Assembly (NCBI RefSeq): GCF_019175385.1
Contig: NC_083344.1
Span: 64,232,782 to 64,296,781 of the forward strand
Direction of reading: 5' to 3'
Origin: Lycium barbarum
Taxonomy: Eukaryota > Streptophyta > Magnoliopsida > Solanales > Solanaceae
DNA: 64,000 bases
Under the pieces are notes generated by a model. The model saw only the letters and a program-made list of their open reading frames with translations, made no database searches and was not told the DNA's origin. How positions within the stretch are numbered: the stretch's first letter is position 1; every line of letters starts with the position of its first letter. The position numbers were made by a program, and so were the translations under genes. Below are positions 36,800 through 48,912 of the stretch, in pieces.

Positions 36800-37950
36800 C
36801 GGCCACCTCACAGTCACTCAAGTAAAGAGTTTATCAAAATATCAGTTTCGCTCAATCAATGATACGGGATCATCACCGATATCAGTCATGCATCATGAAT
36901 ATGAGAGAATGTATGCAATGCGTATATCAACGATTTCGGAATTGAACCTCGGACATCGGCCTTCTCACAATCACTCAAGTAAAAGAGTTTGTCAAACACT
37001 AGTTTCATATAATCAACGATTAAGGAATGGATCTTCGGACATCGGCCTTTTCACAATCACTTAAGCAAAAGAGTTTGGCAAATATCAGTACCGGTCAATC
37101 AACGATACTGGATCATCACCGGGTATCAGCCATGCATCATGAATATGAAAGAATGCATGCAATGCATATGTCAATCATTACAATCAAGTTCAACATCACA
37201 AGTACCAACAATGGGGTACGCCAACAATGTACCATATCACAATACCAACAATGGTATGCCAATAATATATCAATATCACAAGTACCGGCAATGGGTACGC
37301 CAATCAACGATTCCATAATGGATCTTCGGACATTGGCCTTTTCACAATCACTCAAGCAAAAGAGTTTGGCAAATATCAGTTCCGCTCAATCAACGATACT
37401 GGATCATCACCGAGTATCAGCCATGCATCATGAATATGAAAGAATGCGTGCAATGCATATGTCAATCATTACAATCAAGTTCAACATCACAAGTACCAAT
37501 AATGGGGCATGCCAACAATGTACCATATCACAATACCAACAATGGTAAGCCAATAATATATCAATATCACAAGTACCAGCAATGGGTACGCCAATCAACA
37601 ATTCCAGAATGGATTTTCGGACATCGGCCTTTTCACAATCACTCAAGTAAAAGAGTTTGGTAAATATCAGTTTCGCTCAATCAACGATACCAAATCATCA
37701 TCGGGTATCGGCCATGCATCATGAATATGAAAGAATGCGTGCAATGCATATGACAATCATTACAATCAAGTTCAACATCACAAGTACCAACAATGGGGTA
37801 TGCCAACAATACATCAATATCAGAATACCAATGGTGGGTATGCCAACAATGTATCTATATCACAATACTAACACTGGGTATGCCAAAAATATATCATATC
37901 ACAACACCAACAGTGGGTATCTCAAATCTATCCCAATCTAGACGACAAAA
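36800..37950. repeat. About 290 bp tandem repeat in S3
   Basis: Roughly 3.5 copies. Landmark 'aagagtttggcaaatatcag' recurs near 37068, 37360 and 37650 (with changes), followed each time by 'catgcatcatgaatatgaa' and 'caagtaccaacaatggg' sub-repeats. Confidence 0.9.
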
Positions 37951-39154
37951 CAGGATTCGATATCTACCAACTACACATGGTATCAAGCCAACACACTAGA
38001 ATGGCCAAACACAACACAACAGGGTTGCTAGTCCCACACACTACAGGTCAACCAATCAATATACATTTTTTCCACTTCCTTAAATTAAGAACACGAATCT
38101 CACCATACACTCAAAATCCCTCGTCACAACTCATTTTGGACTCAATCAGGATCTTTGGTACATTTTATTTTCCCATTTATCCACTAGATTCACTTTTAAC
38201 GGCATAACAAAAGTAATCACATATTACGGGAAATGTTCATCATTAGTCATAAAAATAAGTTTCGTTCGCTACTCTCAAGTCACATAAAATCCATAGATTT
38301 TGTACGAAGCCACCTCATACATCCTACAAAATCTACAGGCCACAAGCCCGAACACACAATCACACATCAATACCATCCTAGGATTCCATCCCAAATCTCT
38401 AATTCATACACATGCATTCTCCGTTCCTTCTAATACACGAATATGGGAAACTAACCGGAGTCTACCGAAAGGGGAAGCCATAACCTACCTGGCAGCCGAA
38501 CAAGTGCCACGAACCCATATCTTGTTTCGTCTTTCGAAGTGTCTCCAAACAATCAAACTCTATCAGATATGAATTCTATGTAAGAAACCGTGAATAATGA
38601 TACCCATAATGAGCATATTCTATTCGGGTCAAAACCCACTCCTTAATTTAGGAAAAACAGGACTCAAGGGTAAAACGGGAATTTTATGGTCAAAATACCA
38701 AATTCAATACCAAATGGTCAAAACCTTTACTATAATCACAGGAATATTCAATTAATTCTCAAATCATCATTTATATGAAAACCCCCAAATTGGGTCTAAG
38801 AACCCTAACTTTGATTCATGAATTTCAACTCTAGCATGGAAGATTATTGGTTAACAAGCCTAGATATATCATTATCTAGCATAAATAGCAACATTAACAT
38901 CGTTTATTCATATACTAGGAAGCCAATTTGATTTTAGAACTCAACTCAAGAAACCTATTTAAAGACCCATTAGATTCTAGGGATTCTAGATTATGCTAGA
39001 TGACTAAGAGAGGTTAATAAAACTATAATAAGGTAGGAATGTAACCTTAGGGAAGAAACCACGTGAAACCCTCAAATTCTCCTCTACAAAGCTCTCAAGT
39101 TGGAATAGAAATAATGACTAGGGTTTCGAGGTTTTAAACTTATAAAATTGCTCG

Positions 39155-39280
39155 TCGACCGCTCCAGCGGTCGAGACACCGCCCCAACGGTACCGCTTAA
39201 ACGGTCAAGCAGACCGCCCCAGCGGTCTAGTCACAAATGCTCTTCACCGCTCCAGCGGCACCATCACCGCCCCAGCGGTG
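39155..39280 (-). promoter_or_regulatory. U3 palindrome cluster, S3
   Basis: TCGACCGCT-cc-AGCGGTCGA (39155-39174), AGACCGC-ccca-GCGGTCT (39211-39228), CACCGC-ccca-GCGGTG (39265-39280) and further partial copies. GC-rich in an AT-rich LTR. 380-506 bp from the U3 end, next to a TATA-like ttataaaat (39140-39148). Confidence 0.6.
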
Positions 39281-39661
39281 CCGCTGTAGCGGTACTGGTG
39301 TCGCTGCAGCGAACACCAGCAAATCAGACACCAGAATTTTTTTTCAAGTTTCACCATTTGATCCGATTTTTTGACAAGTTCCTGAGGCCATCTGCTCATA
39401 TACCATACACATAGACACATTTAAAACATGCTACGAATGCACCGGTGGCCTCGAATTCCCAACGGATCTCTCATTGACCGAGTCAACTTTGGGTCAACTC
39501 TTTTTCACTTTACGCCTATATTTCACAAAATTTTCCCGAATCTCGATCTAGACACCTCGAGAAGCGTGCCAACGGTTCACTCGGGTAAAAAATGAGCTAA
39601 TTACTGCTCAGGAAAGGGAGAAAATATTGAAAAGGCCATAACGACCAAACGGGTCGTTACA

Positions 39662-41179
39662 TTAACAATACAGGCTAGGTTGGCAATTTGATCTTGGATA
39701 TAGCATGATCACGTTCATTGGCTAGAGCACAGTGTTGACTTTCCCCTTGAGACATTCAGAACCTCTAAGCAGGATACAAAGGGATTTCAAGTAAACAAAT
39801 AACCAAATGGCCATGAACCAACCTTGATTCTCAGTGGAGGCCCTTTAATTTTTAAGCATAATCAAACCTTTAGGCCTTTGACACAACAAGATTCACAGAA
39901 AAGGAAGAAAAGGGAACAGGGAAGACAGAGCTCAACTGAGAAATGAAATAAAATCCTTAGATTGTAATGTAGGTGTAAAGAACAATATGGTACCCTTATA
40001 AGCAAGGCTATGTGGCAAACAGTTTAGGTTTCTACTCAGGTTCTGAAGGGTAGCCTCCTCAAAAGAATTGATTCAACCCCCCCCCCCCCCCTACTAACTA
40101 ATCATTAGGCAGATCCCTTCTCATGAGTGTACACAAGGTTCAATCTAGCCTAGGTGGTGTTATCCTCCCTCCCTTTTACCTAGTCATGTTTTAACACTGA
40201 AATAGACTAGGCTTGCAAAGTAATGTCACCCTAATAACTAATGGTTCATTATCAGTCTAACCCCCTCTTCCTCTAACAGCTTTGATTTAGTACCTTTCTA
40301 AACTTATTCCCATTATGATTCTATCTGTGATTGCTATTCAAAAATTTAACTTAATAATAACTAGTTATTAAGGCTGGTTCCACTCAGTATTTCTTAATTT
40401 AGAACTTAAATTGTCAACAACAAGCTAGTTATTTTCTTTAGTCAAGCTTAATCCAGAGGTCATAATCAAATAAGAACTTCAAGCACATTAATTTCCCAAC
40501 AAAGCATACCTAAACTGTAAGTCTTGTTTAAACTTGACTTGTTCTTTAACATGAGGCATTAATCTAGACTGATCTATGAACAGAACATAAGGCTTCTTTA
40601 TTTTAAAAATGAAATATTGCATTCTTAATCTGCCTGTGTCCCTGATCCCCCCCCCCCCCCCTCCCCCTTTTATTTTTATATTTACCAAAGACAGTTGTTG
40701 CACACTACAGAGTTTAACAAGCCAATAGAAAATAGGAACAAATCACGGAAAGGGTCAAGCTATGGTGCTTGTTCAGCAATGCAGCATCAATCATGGAAGA
40801 CATAACACATTTGCACCAAAATTCTTTAAGCATAGCTTTAAGGTGATTCTTACTAAAGCATAGTAGGATAGGAGCAGGGCAGTCTCACTTTTAAAAGAAG
40901 AACATCACAGATCAGCTAATAATAGTTATAGACATGGTCAAAGTTCAAAACAAAGGTCCTTAGACACAATTAGGAATATGCTTAAGTCATTAATCCCTAT
41001 TGGAGATGGGTGTTATCACATTAAGATGCAAGTAATCAAATAGTGACCCTCTAAACATGTCATATGGACCTCCTAACACAAATTAGTCTTACCAAGGAAT
41101 CATACAATCTAAATTAGTATTCCAACAGCCTTACAATACCCTATGTGTTCCCTAATTAAACTAAGCAAACCTCTTATTT

Positions 41180-41222
<43 letters not shown>

Positions 41223-42518
41223 GAGTGCACTGTTGACCTCTATCAAACCTCAAAACCATTTCAATATGAATCATTGCAAATTTCCAGCAGTCTCACATAT
41301 TCTTGCAAAGGATTAGCACTAAGCTGGACCATTCAACTCAAACAAATAGCAAAATATTAGATTAAATACATAAAATAAGCAGGATGTCATGTTTAAGAGG
41401 GACTCATTCTAAATTCATTTAAACAGTGCTAAGGCAGAAAATCACACAACAAGACCATCAATCAAAAACATTTAACAACACAGACCAATCATTAGCTTAT
41501 AAAAAAATAGCAAAATAACTAAAAGGGTTGGGGTATTACCCTTTTACAATGCAGCCTTTGGTCAAAAAGGGATTCGGAAGCTCCTGGTGCTTCCACCATC
41601 GAACTCAACCACAAGAGAAAGACAAAATAAATAAAATTTTATAACTGAGGGACTCAAACTCGACAAGGAGACTTTTTGAGTCGAAAATTATACTTTTGCT
41701 TAAATTTCAAGTTCTTAACTTCAAATTCTAGCTTTTTCGATTTTTTAACTTGTTAAAACTTTTTTTCAACCTTTTTCTATGATGAATATTGAAGGAACCT
41801 CAAAAATACCGATGCGGGACTAACATTTTTTCCATTCAATGGCCTCTGTATACAAGATCTATGGTTGAAATTAGGTAGAATTAATAATGCATGGCCAGAT
41901 CTGAGTATTGTTCTACTCGATCTGGCCCATTTGTACTTGACCAATGAAATTTGAATGAATACTACAAAAGAGAATCATAAACAAATGCAGGAAATCATAT
42001 ATTAGACTAAAAAATTGAAGAAAAAATTTAAAGTGAAAATGACTTATACCGTGTTTGGAGTGAGGGAGATGAAAACGAGACTAAGCCATTAATTGTATCA
42101 TGTAATGGGTTGTACGAAGGCTGCAAAAGCCTTGTGCTTTCTACAACATTGTCATTTTTGGAATGAGAGCGAAAGGAAAATGAGGCGGCGGCTAGGGTTA
42201 GGGTGAGGGGAAATGGAAGGGGATAAGAAAGGGTATCGTGGGGGGGGGGGGGGGGGGGACCCCGTATTCCTCTTATCCGTTAGGCCTTGTGCCGGGTCAG
42301 TCCTATTGGGCTGGACTCGGTCCAGCCGAAATTTTTAAAAAAAAAAACCCTTCTTGTGTATACACCAAATGTACACACATATTTTTCATATATATATGTG
42401 TGTGTGTGTGTGTGTGTATTTGGTGTATATGCTGAGTATATTTAAATCCTAGCCATTTATAGTTTAAAAAATTAAAGAGAATTTAAATCATGGGGAAAAT
42501 CGGGTTGTTACGTATTTT

Positions 42519-42578
<60 letters not shown>

Positions 42579-43265
42579 TAAAAAAAAAAAAAAAATAATC
42601 GCGGTTAAGTCGTGGATGGACCTGAAAAGATGTCACTAATTAATTGGCCCAATGTATTTATATTAATTATGGCCTTTTAATCAAATTTGAAAATTAGGAT
42701 AAACATACTATTTTAAATTAAATACCAACAGGCTAATTTCTTTTATAAATAAGCTAATTTATTTAAATGAAGGAATAATTAAATTAATTATGACCAAGGC
42801 AAAAAATCAAAAAGGGTAAATATATATCTAATAAGGGGCTCAGTTTTGCAATAATTATCATTTAATTAATTAACTAGCCTAATCAAATCATTAAAGGGCA
42901 ATTATGCTTATTTTGTAAAAATCAGGAGTTAAAAGGGATAAATAATTAGTTACTTAAACTATTTAAATTATCCAAATTTCAGAGGTGAAATAAAAGGGAA
43001 AAAATGTTTGAAAATAATTTTAAATGATTAAACAAGAATTCTTCCTCTTTCTCTCTTTTCTCTTTTAAAAATAATTTAACCAAAAATCTTGAACATATTT
43101 ATTATTCTCTAAATAATACATGATGCATGAAAATCTTTTTGCTAATTTAAAAGGAAGAATTATTGATCTGGGCACTTTATTAAAATCATTTAAGGCTTCA
43201 CTTATTAGCTGGGGACCCCGAGTGATTAAAATAACTTATGGGAGGTCAAAAATTAGGTGTCAACA
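39662..43265 (-). other. S1 solo LTR segment, U3 side
   Basis: No gene. Contains poly-C runs at 40077-40091 and 40647-40661, (AT)n at 41182-41219, a 19-base poly-G at 42240-42258, (TG)n at 42397-42417 and (ATA)n at 42520-42574. Ends with the LTR terminus read on the minus strand as TGTTGACACC. Confidence 0.65.
42397..42574. repeat. Microsatellites (TG)n and (ATA)n
   Basis: (TG)n at 42397-42417 and (ATA)n at 42520-42574, followed by an A-rich run to about 42596. Both inside S1. Confidence 0.95.
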
Positions 43266-43270
43266 ATATG

Positions 43271-44903
43271 TAATGATGTGCAATGCAATGCACTGGCCAA
43301 ATACCTCAAACCTATATACACATTCTAATGGTATTGTTTGCCCAATAGTCATGACCTGTAGAGGACCCATGGTTTCCATGTACCACTCACTCCGGAAGTG
43401 ACCTCGGATCACGAGCCCATAACTAAGCCATATCCTCATCCCCTGTCAAATGTGTCATATATATATATGAAGATAAGCCACATCCTCACCCCCGTCAGAT
43501 GTGCCTTTTAAACATATATTGTATGCAGGAATGAGTATCCCAATATGGTTCAAGTCTAGAACCCTGAGATGAAATATGAACTCAAAAGTAAGCGTGATCA
43601 ATCAATGAAATCAAATGCCGATGAAAATGCAGGTCACAATGCCATAAGCCATATCAGGACTTAGATAAATCTGCTCAACTATGGAATGAATCATACAAAC
43701 CATCTCAGTCAACATAAAGAGTCTATGTCACCTCTTTCTTCCAAGTATAGCAAGCACACCACATAAATAAGTCTTGTCACCAAAATGTTCCATTTCCTTT
43801 CATAGTTGCCATATCCATCAATCATTTCCGGACCATTTCCATCATGTATGAATGTATGAATGCAGGAATGAGGAATCAGTGCAATGAATGTAAAGGAATA
43901 TGCTATGAAGATCATAACCACCATAAGTTGTATCAAATCTTGCATAACTTCGTTACTATCAGCAATTCATAATCAAGATCTCATTCGTGCCTTATCACAA
44001 TTACACATCTAATTCAAGCGTAATAATCTCATTATCTTATCAAAATATGAATCTCAACGTATTTCTAATTCGACAATCAATATGGAACATGTGATCAGCC
44101 AATAATATCAAGGTCAGTGAATACAAAGCACCATGCCACAAGTCATAACACAACTCAGACAAATCACTCAACAACAGCAAGGATATGTAAACCATCTCAA
44201 TCAACAAGAAGAGTATATATTGACTCCTTCCTGCTCATATCACAATGAATACACCTCAGGTTCAGTACATAAGGTAATGGCGACAAGTCCACACAATCAT
44301 AAATCATACCAACCTAGATAATATCCAACCAAACACCATGTCCGAAGACCTAATCATGCTTTCTCCATTCAATTCTATACAATACATACGTTTTACTAAT
44401 CAAAGTCTAACTAAAGTAAGTCGTAACCTACCTCGAATGCAGAACAGGAGCCACGAATTACTCTACACGAGCCTTCTATTTCCGAAACGCCCCAGAACGA
44501 TGGTACTTTAGTAAATAACAACAGACCATAATGCTAAGTAAGCAACAGACCCTAATCAAACAAAATCCACATTTGGGACAATAGTGCCCAAAATATCCCT
44601 AACCATCCGAATGGGCGAAACCAGAAGTTAAGGGTGAATTTATCCTACCCTCAGTACCAAAAATCATAATCCTCCAATTTAAAGGTTTATAATCACTTTA
44701 GACCCTACAAATAAGGTTTTAGGCAAAACCCCTAATTTGAGTGAAACCCTAAGTCTCAATATATAATTTTTACAATGATTACGAAATTCCCATCCCAGAA
44801 GGTGATAACCTAAAACTCTAGATGATATAAACAGCAGTATAAACCATATTCCATAATTTCCAATAAGGGTTTCATGAATTTAGGGTTCTAGAGTTTTCAC
44901 CCA
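43271..44903 (-). mobile_element. Remnant R, second part (LTR continued, U3 end missing)
   Basis: Continues the LTR interrupted at 17950; joining across S1 and its duplication gives an uninterrupted 'gataatatgtaatgatgtgc' context like that in S3 near 36500-36550. Shares wording with S3 (for example 'cgtaacctacct', near 44427 versus 38480). Stops abruptly at 44903 where Tat 3' sequence begins. Confidence 0.6.
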
Positions 44904-45159
44904 CCAGTTTAATAACCCGAAAAATCTGAGATTTCTTCAAATTTGCATTTAGAAGTCATAATCGAGTCGAACTACAAGTGGCCTAAATTCTCATGAAACC
45001 TAAGAAATGTAGGAAACCCATAAACCGGGGTCCGGCCATATATTTTGAAAACTACTTGAAAATGAGAGGAAATATAAGTTGGGTCAGGCAAAAACAAAGG
45101 TTAGTCAAATTTCGTTGCTCAAGGATGGTCCCGCTATCCCCGAACACCGAAGGGGCAGT
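44904..45159 (+). other. Second copy of Tat 3' untranslated end
   Basis: Matches 16301-16556 over the same 256 bp length without net indel, up to the LTR start. It therefore belongs upstream of a 3' LTR, yet the LTR that follows also serves as the 5' LTR of Tat-2. Confidence 0.8.
44967..45014 (+). other. Tat structured motif, copy h
   Basis: Outer stem CTACA (44972-44976) with TGTAG (45008-45012). Inner stem weakened compared with copy g (one change on the 3' side). Confidence 0.5.
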
Positions 45160-46487
45160 TGTTGACACCTAATTTTTGACCTCCCATAATTTTCTTTAAT
45201 TAGCCAAAGTCCTTGAAATATTAAACAGAGAGAAATATGTTTTTAGAAGATCAAAATATTTTTTTAAAATTTATTGAGGCTATATTTTTGCCTATTTTGT
45301 TTGATAAGATAATTTCTATAATATTATAAATTAATTTAAGTATTTTTACAGTTATCACACTTTGCTAAATTAGCCAAGAAGAGAGGATAATTTTCCATAA
45401 TTATTCACTTAATTGTCCAAATTGTTAAAATATCAATTTGCAAAGTATTTTACTCTGTTTAATATGGGAATATGTTTAATTAAGTAAATTAGCCATTTTT
45501 ACCCCCCAATTCTTATTTAGTCAATTTATTAGAATTTTGTCATAATCAATTAAGTTTTAATTGTAATTGATTTTGAAAATTGCCATTTAGCGGCTGCAAT
45601 TGAAATAATTTGTTATTAGCCAATTATGGTAATAATTTTGAATTAGCCAAATTCATGGCTCAATTTAATTAAAGTCTTTTGATGAAACTTATTTATTTTT
45701 ATTATTATTATTTCTTTTAAATTTTACCTACTAGTTTAAATGGGGTCTTATTTTTAAAATATCCAATTAGTGGACATCGTTTTAAATTTGGGTTGTTTGT
45801 TAAAATCTGCATTTGTTTGCCCCGCCCATGTATATATGAATATACACGAGTATACATGTATACCCATGTATATAACACATGCATAAGTTGGGGTTTTATC
45901 TTTATTTCCTTTTCAGTTGGCCAGGCCCAGTGCAAATAGGACTTGACCCGGCCCATGTCCGTGTTAAGAGAGGTGATATCCCACAACCCATTCCATTTTT
46001 CATCCAAACGCATCCCTATCTCTCATTTCCCTCTCTTCTCCTCAAAAACCCTAGCCACCTTACGCTCCCTCTTCTCTCTTTCCTCGTCATCATAGCCTAA
46101 AGTGGAAAAAGCTCAGGCTCTCCATACTTTTATAGGTCTATGTGATTGAGAGTGGCAATGCATTAAATGCTTCCACCACTTCTCACCTAATCCAACCAAA
46201 CACGGTATTAAAACTTCCCTTTTCTTTATTTTCTTTTGCTTTCTGAATTCAAACGGTCAAATGTTCTGATTTTCTTTAATGGGTTTTGTTTTTAGTTGTT
46301 TGAAATTATGGATTTCAATTGGTTCATGAAGAACCCTCAGATTAACCAACTACTAGTCAAATCTAACCCTTCATTTACTTGATTAATCGATTCTTAGGCA
46401 TTAGATTGGGATTTGAGGAGAAGAATTCTCAAGAAATTTGAAATCCCACACCGGATGAGAATTAGGGTTTGCTTATATTTGGGACTC

Positions 46488-46495
46488 TATAAATA
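46488..46495 (+). promoter_or_regulatory. TATA-box candidate in the Tat-2 5' LTR
   Basis: CTCTATAAATAGGACC; a classical plant TATA context, about 1.33 kb into the LTR. The Tekay-3 insertion 190 bp downstream would separate it from the primer site. Confidence 0.55.
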
Positions 46496-47131
46496 GGACC
46501 TCAATTTTTAGGAAAAAAAAAAAGAACACTTGCCCAAACAAATCGAAATACCTAAGGTTTCTAGCTATTTGCTTAAAACCTTTAATTGTTCGCATTAAGT
46601 TTAATTTTTTTTTTAAATTAATTGTTGTGGCTGAGTGTTGGGATTTTTGAGGAGTAAAGGTTCTTCCAAATCCAAATCTCTTCTTGTCACGCTCCAAAAC
46701 CCACCCTAGACGTGACCGGCATCCGACGTCATGAACAACATCGGAAGAACCTAAAAGATGCAATAACAACACTTGAACCTGCCAGGTTCAATAGTCACCT
46801 CCAACAGTTTATAAAATAAATACAATCAAATCATGATATATGAATTAATCAGCGGAAGTCTTTAATATCATAAAACTTAATCAAATCGTGATGAACGCCC
46901 AATAGTTAAACAAAACTCAACAACTACCCACAAGAATGTATACTAAGGAGCTTCTAAGATAAAGGAATAATTTGTCTGACACATCAGGACGCAGCCCAAA
47001 AAACTAGAATAGTAAATAAATATGATAAGGGGTGTCCCACAAATGAACATGTGGGCTCATCAAGTCAGCAGCAACAACAAGTCCTTCTTCAGCGTTTTGA
47101 GTATCAAGAACCTGCTCTTCTCCGTTACCTA

Positions 47132-47179
47132 ACATACCATCAAAAACAACAATGGTATGTCTGAGTACTTCGTACTCAG
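47132..47179 (-). other. LTR double-hairpin motif (Tekay-3)
   Basis: ACATACCAT (47132-47140), 11 nt A-rich loop, ATGGTATGT (47152-47160), then CTGAGTAC (47161-47168), ttc, GTACTCAG (47172-47179). Perfect 9 and 8 bp stems, about 450-495 bp from the LTR 3' end. Confidence 0.7.
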
Positions 47180-47479
47180 TGAGTGTCTAAGGGGCAATAG
47201 TTAACAAAACAAGATATTATGAATAAAATCAATAAAATGACATCAATGAAAATCACAATTCAAACCCGGGAATAACGTAAGTCAGCAACATTAAAGAGTC
47301 ATCAGAGAATCCAACAACGAAAGGCACATTAACTTAACTCCTTACCATTTACCATTCCATGTATTTCACTTACGAATTTAATATCACCACAAGCCACTCA
47401 CAGGCAACAAGACACGAAAAGAGCCATTCACAGGCTAATCAAAGTATGAAACAAGCCACTCACAGGTAGATCAGTCAAT

Positions 47480-47880
47480 CGATACTCCGGGTTAGGAAAC
47501 CACGGAGGCTAATTGTCCTCTGGACTAGCACAATAATAGATACTCCGGGCTAGGAAGCAACGGAGGCTAATCGTCCTCTGGACTAGCATAGCCATAGATA
47601 CTCTGGTCTGGGAAAATACGGAGGCTAATCGTCCTCTGGACTAGCACAGCAATAGATACTCCGGGCTAGGAAGCAACGGAGGCTAATCGTCCTCTAGACT
47701 AGCACAGCCATAGATACTCCGGTCTAGGAAGATACGGAGGCTAATCGTCCTCTGGACTAGCACAGCAATAGACACTCCGGGCTAGGAAGTAACGGAGGTC
47801 AATCGTCCTCTGGACTGACACAGCAATACTCGTATCGATACGTTAGGATCCAAACGGCGGATCGTCCTCTGGATTAGCAC
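47480..47880. repeat. About 60 bp tandem repeat in Tekay-3 LTR
   Basis: Six to seven copies of 'agatactccgggctaggaag' + 'cggaggctaatcgtcctctg' + 'gactagcacagcaat', the last one diverged. Confidence 0.9.
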
Positions 47881-48912
47881 AGCTTGCCCATACAAACCTA
47901 AACAACAACAAAATATAAATCATGGCATATTACCGAATCATCAATCATGGCTTAGAGCCGAATCTCACTTCTCAAGTCATCATTTCAAAATAGAGGCATT
48001 TCAAGTTATAACCGATTTAGAATCTTATTCAAACCTCTTATTCAATTTCAAGTTCAAGAAACCCATTCAACAATAAAACAATTTTAAGGTCCAACCTTTA
48101 GAAGAATAAGTTCAATCATCCAATAATGGGAAAAGCGAGTTTCACAAAGTAGTATGGTTCGTATAAGGTTCGATGCGGGCTTGACCCTACACACGCATGA
48201 CCTTGTCTAAAAAAAATCATCTTTAATTCCAGAATAAGTTCCACCAAACAAGAGTTATAATTTATACAAACAATCAAGGAAGGATTCTCAAATACAATTC
48301 ATGCTTTCACAATTTAAACGTACTTCATAAGTAGACATAGTTGAAAAGATAATTTTTGGAATATAGACATACTTGAAGAAAAGATTTTTGGGAAAATCTA
48401 GACATACCTCAAATCCCGCTAAAACTCACTTTCCAAGTTTCAATAATGACACTATAATGGTTTTAGATGATAAAGATTAGAACTTGAATAGTTTCTTGTA
48501 GTTTTCTTGGAATTTCGAAAACTAGGGTTTTTCGCAAGCCTTAAATCTTGTTCTTGAAGCTTATGGAAATCATTGGTGGATCCTAACCTATTTGTTCATT
48601 CTATACTAGTTCAAACAACAATAATAATCTCATAAAATCAAGAGTCTTACCTTTTGATGGAATCCCACACGCCTCTCTTCTTCCTCTTCTTGAATATACA
48701 AGAACTAAGGGTTTTAGATAGATGATTTGCTATTAAGAGGGGATGGATATGATGTGGGAATGATTAATATTGAGTGAGAACTCACCTTAGGGTTAGAGAG
48801 ACTTTTCTAGGGTTCTTTTCCACAGAAATATTGATTTGAAATGAAGCGGAAAATAATACAATTAGTTAGGACTTAAAGGAAATTCAAAATCAGATAATAA
48901 CTCCCGATCTGT

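Larger units (their letters stand above)
35638..39661 (-). mobile_element. S3: 4.0 kb solo LTR, Tekay-like
   Basis: TGTCACGACCCATTTCGGGG...GGGTCGTTACA, target duplication ttaac at 35633-35637 and 39662-39666. Holds a double hairpin, a 290 bp tandem repeat and a GC-rich palindrome cluster, in the positions expected for a minus-strand LTR. No coding domain; open frames at 36558-37941 come from the tandem repeat. Confidence 0.88.
17951..43265 (-). mobile_element. S1: Tat-type solo LTR, about 6.8 kb net, split by three insertions
   Basis: Plus-strand ends TGTTACGG... and ...GGTGTCAACA, flanked by atatg at 17946-17950 and 43266-43270. On the minus strand it opens TGTTGACACCTAATTTTTGA as the Tat LTRs at 16557 and 45160 do. 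Removing Tekay-2, S2, S3 and their 5 bp duplications leaves about 6813 bp. Near its 3' end lies a Tat-type LTR-end signature (29150-29200, reverse of the one at 52760-52810). No internal domain follows, so it is read as a solo LTR. The net length is far above the 2.9 kb of the LTR at 45160, so further undetected insertions are possible. Confidence 0.7.

Noticed and set aside
36558..37941. Chain of open frames of 70-170 codons in S3
   Set aside because: Produced by the 290 bp repeat; frames recur with the repeat on both strands and match no domain.
35638..39661. S3 as a full non-autonomous element
   Set aside because: No primer site, polypurine tract or internal LTR repeat seen; U3 and 3' motifs occur once each in LTR order, so a solo LTR fits better.
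42190..42210. Telomere-type repeat
   Set aside because: Only two to three units of TAGGG type, not the plant TTTAGGG array; treated as a G-rich run.
46473..46772. Possible host gene start after the TATA box at 46488
   Set aside because: The open frame is on the opposite strand and crosses the Tekay-3 insertion edge; the TATA box belongs to the Tat LTR.
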